A stretch of 64,000 bases of DNA, from contig NC_087066.1 of the NCBI RefSeq assembly GCF_963678635.1, positions 20,555,996-20,619,995 of the forward strand, read 5' to 3'. Position numbers and translations under genes: made by a program. Below, one piece after another: positions 58,272-64,000 of the stretch. Each line of letters begins with the position of its first letter. Within the stretch, counting starts at the first letter, position 1. The DNA is from Symsagittifera roscoffensis (taxonomy: Eukaryota; Xenacoelomorpha; Acoela; Convolutidae). The notes beneath the pieces are model-generated. The model saw only the letters and a list, made by a program, of their open reading frames with translations. It had not been told where the DNA came from and did no database searches.

Positions 58272-58646
58272 AGTAATATTTTAAAAAACGAATTTGAGAA
58301 AAAGCTGACAACACTGTTTTTCATTAGAAAGCTGTCATTTTCCAACTCAGATTTGGAAAAAAACTAATTGAAAAAAAGCTGCGAAAATGAAAAAAACTGA
58401 AATTTCAAACTCAAAACAATTGCATTATTGAACCCAACAATTATAGGTTGAAAATTTTTGGCCAAATTGAAACCCAGAAACCGTAGAACAGAGTAAACAA
58501 AAGTTACGAAACTACTCACTCTTGTGAGTTACAAATTAACTTATCCTAAGAAAATCTAACCGCTGCAAAAAATTCAACACTATGCGGTTCTATAGCATCT
58601 TGTACTAAAATATGAAATTAGAGTGCCGTAATCATTAACTTCCCAA

Positions 58647-58719
58647 GCCGTGTTAGCTCAGTTGGGAGAGCGTTCGAATGAAGATCGAAAGGTCCCTGGT
58701 TCGATCCCGGGTCGTGGCA
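58647..58719 (+). tRNA. tRNA-Phe (GAA), compensated anticodon stem
   Basis: C29-G41 as at 55497, plus T7 facing U66; A32; T3 only. Confidence 0.8.
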
Positions 58720-59094
58720 ACTAATATTTAAAAAACTGAATTTGAGAAAAAGCTGACAACACTGTTTTTCATTAGAAAGCTGTCATTTGCTAACTCAGAT
58801 TTGGAAAAAAACTAACTGAGAAAAAGCTGCGAAAATGTAAAAAACTGAAATTTTGAAATCGAAATAATTCCATTATTGAACCCAACAATTATAGGTTGAA
58901 AACTTTTGGCCAAATTCAAACCCAGAAACCGTAGAACAGAGTAAACAGAAGTTACGAAACTACTCACTCTTGTGATTTACAAATAAACTTACCCTCAGAA
59001 ATTCTAACCGCAGCAAAAAATTCAACATTAACCGGTTATATAGTATCTTGTACTAAAATACGAAATTAGAACGCCGTAATCTTGACCTCCCAAA

Positions 59095-59167
59095 GCCGTG
59101 ATAGCTCAGTTGGGAGAGCGTTAGACTGAAAATCTAAAAGTCCCTGGATCAATCCCGGGTCGCGGCA
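59095..59167 (+). tRNA. tRNA-Phe-like (GAA)
   Basis: A37, A54, A57; T4. Confidence 0.72.
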
Positions 59168-59542
59168 AGTAATATTTTAAAAAACGAATTTGAGAAAAAG
59201 CTGACAACACTGTTTTTCTTTAGAAAGCTGTAATTTTCTAACTCAGATTTGGAAAAAAACTAATTGAAAAAAAGCTGCGAAATCGAAAAAAACTGAAATT
59301 TCAAACTCGAAACAATTGCATTTTTGAACCCAACAATTATAGATTGAAAACTTTTGGCCAAATTCAAACCCAGAAATTGTAGAACAGAGTAAACGAAAGT
59401 TACGGAACTACTCTTTCTTGTGATTTACAAATAAACTTATCCTCAGAAATTCTAACCGCAGCAAAAAATTCAACACTTACTGGTTATATAGTATCTTGTA
59501 CTAAAATATGAACTTAGAACGCCGTAATCTTTAACTTCACAA

Positions 59543-59584
59543 GCCGTGATAGCTAAGTTGGGAGAGCGTTAGACTGAAAGTCTA

Positions 59585-59615
<31 letters not shown>
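59543..59615 (+). tRNA. tRNA-Phe (GAA)
   Basis: A13, loop CTGAAAG, U63; T5. Confidence 0.77.
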
Positions 59616-59993
59616 TGTAATATTTTTAAAAACGAATTTGAGAAAAAGCTGACAACACTATTTTTCATTAGGAAGCTGTCATTTTCTAACTCAGATTTGG
59701 AAAAAAAAACAAATTGAAAAAAAGCTGCGAAAATGTAAAAAACTGAAACTTCAAACTCGAAACAGTTGCATTATTGAACTCAACAATTATAGGTTGAAAA
59801 TTTTTGGCCAAATTGAAACCGAGAAACCGTAGAACAGAGTAAACAAAAGTTACGAAACTACTCACTCTTGTGATTTACAAATTAACTTATCCTCAGAAAA
59901 TCTAACCGCTGCAAAAAAATTCAACACTATGCGATTCTATAGTACCTTGTACTAAGATATGAACTTAGAACGCCGTAATCTTTAAATTCCCAA

Positions 59994-60066
59994 GCCGTGA
60001 TAGCTCAGTTGGGAGAGCGTTAGACTGAAAATCTAAAAGTCCCTGGATCAATCCCGGGTCGCGGCA
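59994..60066 (+). tRNA. tRNA-Phe-like (GAA)
   Basis: A37, A54, A57; T4. Confidence 0.72.
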
Positions 60067-60441
60067 AGTAATATTTTAAAAAACGAATTTGAGAAAAAGC
60101 TGACAACACTGTTTTTCATTAGAAAGCTGTCATTTTCCAACTCAGATTTGGAAAAAAACTAATTGAAAAAAAGCTGCGAAAATGAAAAAAACTGAAATTT
60201 CAAACTCGAAACAATTGCATTATTGAACCCAACAATTATAGGTTGAAAATTTTTGGCCAAATTGAAACCCAGAAACCGTAGAACAGAGTAAACAAAAGTT
60301 ACGAAACTACTCACTCTTGTGAGTTACAAATTAACTTATCCTCAGAAAATCTAACCGCTGCAAAAAATTCAACACTATGCGGTTCTATAGCATCTTGTAC
60401 TAAAATATGAACTTAGAACGCCGTAATCATTAACTTCCCAA

Positions 60442-60514
60442 GCCGTGTTAGCTCAGTTGGGAGAGCGTTAGAATGAAGATCGAAAGGTCCCTGGTTCGAT
60501 CCCGGGTCGTGGCG
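60442..60514 (+). tRNA. tRNA-Phe-like (GAA)
   Basis: T7; A29 facing G41 (half of the compensated pair); discriminator G73; T3. Confidence 0.7.
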
Positions 60515-60891
60515 CAACTAATATTTAAACAACTGAATTTGAGAAAAAGCTGACAACACTGTTTTTCATTAGAAAGCTGTCATTTTCTAACTCAGATTTG
60601 GAAAAAAACTAACTGAGAAAAAGCTGCGAAAATGTAAAAAACTGAAATTTTGAAATCGAAATAATTCCATTATTGAACCCAACAATTATAGGTTGAAAAC
60701 TTTTGGCCAAATTCAAACCCAGAAACCGTAGAACAGAGTAAACAGAAGTTACGAAACTACTCACTCTTGTGATTTACAAATTAACTTACCCTCAGAAATT
60801 CTAACCGCAGCAAAAAATTCAACATTAACCGGTTATATAGCATCTTGTACTAAAATACGAAATTAGAACGCCGTAATCTTGACCTCCCAAA

Positions 60892-60964
60892 TCCGTGATA
60901 GCTCAGTTGGGAGAGCGTTAGACTGAAGATTTAAAGGTCTCTGGTTCGATCCCGGGTCGCGGCA
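60892..60964 (+). tRNA. tRNA-Phe-like (GAA)
   Basis: T1 facing C72, U40-G30, T49 facing G65; T4. Confidence 0.75.
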
Positions 60965-61353
60965 AGTATTATTTTGAAAAATGAATTTGAGAAAAAGCTG
61001 ACAACACTGTTTTTCATTAGAAAGATCATTAGAAAGCTGTCATTTTCTAACTCAGATTTGGAAAAAAAACTAATTGAAAAAAAGCTGCGAAAATGTAGAA
61101 AAACTGAAATTTCAAACTCAAAACAATTGCATTATTGAACCCAACAATTATAGGTTGAAAACTTTTGGCCAAATTGAAACCCAGAAACCGTAGAACAGAG
61201 TAAACAAAAGTTACGGAACTACTCACTCTGGTGATTTACAAATTAACTTACCCTCAGAAATTCTAACCGCAGCAAAAAATTCAACATTAAGCGGTTATAT
61301 AGTATCTTGTACTAAAATACGAAATTAGAACGCCGTAATCTTCACCTCCCAAA

Positions 61354-61426
61354 GCCGTGATAGCTCAGTTGGGAGAGCGTTAGACTGAAGATTTAAAGGT
61401 CCCTGGTTCGATCCCGGGTCGCGGCA
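61354..61426 (+). tRNA. tRNA-Phe (GAA)
   Basis: U40-G30 wobble only; T4. Confidence 0.9.
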
Positions 61427-61804
61427 AGTATTATTTTGAAAAATGAATCTGAGAAAAAGCTGACAACACTGTTTTTCATTAGAAAGCTGTCATTTTCTAA
61501 CTCAGATTTGGAAAAAAAAACTAATTGAAAAAAAGCTGCGAAAATGTAGAAAAACTGAAATTTCAAACTCAAAACAATTGCATTATTGAACCCAACAATT
61601 ATAGGTTGAAAATTTTTGGCCAAATTCAAACCCAGAAACCGTAGAACAGAGTAAACAAAAGTTACGAAACTACTCACTCTTGTGATTTACAAATAAACTT
61701 ACCCTCAGAAATTCTAACCGCAGCAAAAAATTCAACACTTAGCGGTTATATAGTATCTTGTACTAAAATATGAACTTAGAACGCCGTAATCTTCAACTTC
61801 CAAA

Positions 61805-61877
61805 GTCGTGATAGCTCAGTTGGGAGAGCATTAGACTGAAGATCGTAAGGTCTCTGGTTCGATCCCGGGTCGTGGCA
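61805..61877 (+). tRNA. tRNA-Phe-like (GAA)
   Basis: T2 facing G71, A26, TCGTA 3' anticodon stem with two mismatches, U69; T4. Confidence 0.7.
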
Positions 61878-62255
61878 AGTAATATTTTAAAAAATGAATC
61901 TGAGAAAAAGCTGACAACACTGTTTTTCATTAGAAAGCTGTCATTTTCTAACTCAGATTTGGAAAAAAAAACTAATTGAAAAAAAGCTGCGAAAATGTAG
62001 AAAAACTGAAATTTCAAACTCAAAACAATTGCATTATTGAACCCAACAATTATAGGTTGAAAATTTTTGGCCAAATTCAAACCCAGAAACCGTAGAACAG
62101 AGTAAACAAAAGTTACGAAACTACTCACTCTTGTGATTTACAAATAAACTTACCCTCAGAAATTCTAACCGCAGCAAAAAATTCAACACTTAGCGGTTAT
62201 ATAGTATCTTGTACTAAAATATGAACTTAGAACGCCGTAATCTTCAACTTCCAAA

Positions 62256-62328
62256 GTCGTGATAGCTCAGTTGGGAGAGCATTAGACTGAAGATCGTAAG
62301 GTCTCTGGTTCGATCCCGGGTCGTGGCA
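62256..62328 (+). tRNA. tRNA-Phe-like (GAA), adjacent duplicate of 61805
   Basis: Same changes; T4. Confidence 0.7.
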
Positions 62329-62702
62329 AGTAATATTTTAAAAAATGAATTCGAGAAAAAGCTGACAACACGGTTTTTCATTAGAAAGCTGTCATTTTCT
62401 AACTCAGATTTGGAAAAAAACTAATTGAGAAAAAGCTCGAAAATGTAAAATACTGAAATTTCAAAATCAAAATATTTGCAATATTGAACCCATCAATTAT
62501 AGGTTGAAAACTTTTGGCCAAATTCAAACCCAGAAACCGAAGAACAGAGTAAACAAAAGTTACGAAACTTCTCACTCTTGTGATTTACAAATAAACTTAT
62601 CCTCAGAAATTCTAACCGCAGCAAAAAATTCAACACTTAGCGGTTATATAGTATCTTGTACTAAAATATGAACTTAGAACGCCGTAAACTTCAACTTCCA
62701 AA

Positions 62703-62775
62703 GTCGTGATAGCTCAGTTGGGAGAGCGTTAGACTGAAGATCGTAAGGTCCCTGGTTCGATCCCGGGTCGTGGCA
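62703..62775 (+). tRNA. tRNA-Phe-like (GAA)
   Basis: T2, TCGTA, U69, but G26 and C49 as in the consensus; T4. Confidence 0.72.
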
Positions 62776-63149
62776 AGTAATATTTTAAAAAATGAATTCG
62801 AGAAAAAGCTGACAACACGGTTTTTCATTAGAAAGCTGTCATTTTCCAACTCAGATTTGGAAAAAAACTAATTGAGAAAAAGCTCGAAAATGTAAAATAC
62901 TGAAATTTCAAAATCAAAATATTTGCAATATTGAACCCATCAATTATAGGTTGAAAACTTTTGGCCAAATTCAAACCCAGAAACCGTAGAACGACGTAAG
63001 CAAAAGTTACGAAACTACTCACTCTTGTGATTTACAAATTAAAATATCCTCAGAAATTCTAACCGCAGCAAAAAATTCAACACTTAGCGGTTATATAGTA
63101 TCGTGTACTAAAATACAAACCTAGAACGCCGTAATCTTCAACTTCCTAA

Positions 63150-63222
63150 GCCGCGATAGCTCAGTTGGGAGAGCGTTAGACTGAAGATCTAAAGGTCCCT
63201 GGTTCGATCCCGGGTCGCGTCA
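63150..63222 (+). tRNA. tRNA-Phe (GAA)
   Basis: C5-G68 replaces the usual wobble; T71 faces C2; no T run beyond TT. Confidence 0.8.
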
Positions 63223-63595
63223 AGTAATATTGATTAAATGATTTTGAGAAAAAGCTTACAAAACTGTTTTTCATTAAAAAACTGTCATTTTCTAACTCAG
63301 ATTTGGAAAAAAACTAATTGAGAAAAAGCTCGAAAATGTAAAATACTGAAATTTCCGAATAAAAATATTTGCAATATTGAACCCATCAATTTTAGGTTGA
63401 AAACTTTTGGCCAAATTCAAACCCAAAAACCGTAGAACGACGTAAGCAAAAGTTACGAAACTACTCACTCTTGTGATTTACAAATTAAATTATCCTCAGA
63501 AATTCTAACCGCAGCAAAAAATTCAACACTTAGCGGTTATATAGTATCGTGTACTAAAATACAAACTTAGAACGCCGTAATCTTCAACTTCCCAA

Positions 63596-63668
63596 GCCGC
63601 GAGGGCTCAGTTGGGAGAGCGTTAAACTGAAGATAATAAGGTACCTGGTTCGATCCCGGGTCGCGGCA
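63596..63668 (+). tRNA. tRNA-Phe-like (GAA), probable pseudogene
   Basis: GG replaces U8-A9; anticodon stem TTAAA/TAATA is poor; T3 only. Confidence 0.6.
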
Positions 63669-63978
63669 AGTAATATTTAAAAAAATGATTTTGAGAAAAA
63701 GCTGACAAAACTGTTTTTCATTAGAAAGCAAGCTTTCATTTTCTAAATCGAAATAATTGCATTATTGAACCCAACAATTATAGGTTGAACACGTTTGGCT
63801 AAATTCAAACCCAGAAACCGTAGAACGACGTAAACAAAAGTACCGAAACTACTCACTCTTGTGATTTACAATTTATCCTCAGAAATTCGGACCTCAGCAA
63901 AAAATTCAACACTTAGCGGTTATATAGTATCTTGTACTAAAATATGAACTTAAAACGCCGTAATCTTTAACTTCCCAA

Positions 63979-64000
63979 GACGTGATAGCTTAGTTGGGAG
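63979..64000 (+). tRNA. tRNA-Phe-like, cut by the window edge
   Basis: Only the acceptor 5' strand (GACGTGA) and part of the D arm are visible; A2, T13-side change (GCTTAG). Confidence 0.7.

Larger units (their letters stand above)
5241..64000 (+). repeat. Tandem array of tRNA-Phe(GAA) repeat units (133 copies seen)
   Basis: Each unit is one tRNA on the plus strand plus about 375 nt of spacer. The consensus tRNA is 73 nt: acceptor GCCGTGA/TCGCGGC (one U5-G68 wobble), D arm GCTC-AGTTGGGA-GAGC, anticodon arm TTAGA-CTGAAGA-TCTAA, T arm CCTGG-TTCGATC-CCGGG, A73. The anticodon is at start+33 to +35. The A box (TAGCTCAGTTGG) and B box (GGTTCGATCCC) are internal, and a T4-T6 run usually lies 8-10 nt past the 3' end. 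CCA is not encoded and there is no intron. The spacer has no coding signal; its fixed landmarks are TTAGAAA..TTTCTAA about 60 nt downstream, AACCCAACAATTATAGGTTG mid-spacer, CTAACCGC about 90 nt upstream of the next tRNA, TATATAG near -55 and GCCGTAATC near -22. Two spacer types recur, with GAACGACGTAAGC or GAACAGAGTAAAC. The array continues past the right edge. Confidence 0.95.

Noticed and set aside
5241-64000. CRISPR-like array of repeats and spacers
   Set aside because: The whole unit of about 450 bp is repeated, spacers are not unique, and the repeat is a eukaryotic tRNA gene.
5241-64000. tRNA-derived SINE family
   Set aside because: Units are strictly head-to-tail at a regular period, without target-site duplications, poly-A tails or dispersed insertion sites, and the tRNA part is often perfect.

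Overview
The window is nuclear DNA from an AT-rich, intron-rich eukaryote with motile cilia or flagella, most likely an invertebrate animal. The evidence is an axonemal dynein heavy chain split by GT-AG introns, a foldback DNA element inside one intron, and nuclear-type tRNA genes with A and B boxes and poly-T stops. I cannot name the species.

Positions 1-5240, minus strand: five consecutive exons (5197-4944, 4525-4313, 3936-3772, 1492-1085, 923-622) encode about 446 residues of an axonemal dynein heavy chain. They cover the stem/linker region and stop just before the first AAA domain. The sequence reads most like DNAH1, with other single-headed inner-arm chains (DNAH3/7/12) as alternatives. 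The 2.3-kb intron 1493-3771 holds a foldback element of about 1.29 kb (2051-3342).

Positions about 5241-64000, plus strand: a head-to-tail array of tRNA-Phe(GAA) genes that runs off the window edge. I placed 133 copies, three of them incomplete. Each unit is a 73-nt tRNA followed by about 375 nt of conserved, non-coding, AT-rich spacer, with a usual period of 447-455 bp. Twenty copies match a single consensus exactly. Others carry mismatched stems, deletions, lost terminators or a changed anticodon (GTA in eight copies, GAG in one). The array is layered into higher-order duplications with periods of 701, 900, 1354, 1358, 1733, 2429, 3360 and about 4515 bp, as expected from repeated unequal exchange.

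Gene and array are physically entangled. The array lies upstream of, and antisense to, the dynein exon at 4944-5197. A 3.36-kb tandem duplication (4911-8270 and 8271-11627) has carried a second, intact copy of that exon into the array at 8304-8557. If the assembly is right and the dynein gene continues beyond position 64000, one of its introns contains at least 58 kb of tRNA genes on the opposite strand. Protein-like reading frames across the array are antisense readings of tRNA plus spacer and are not treated as genes.
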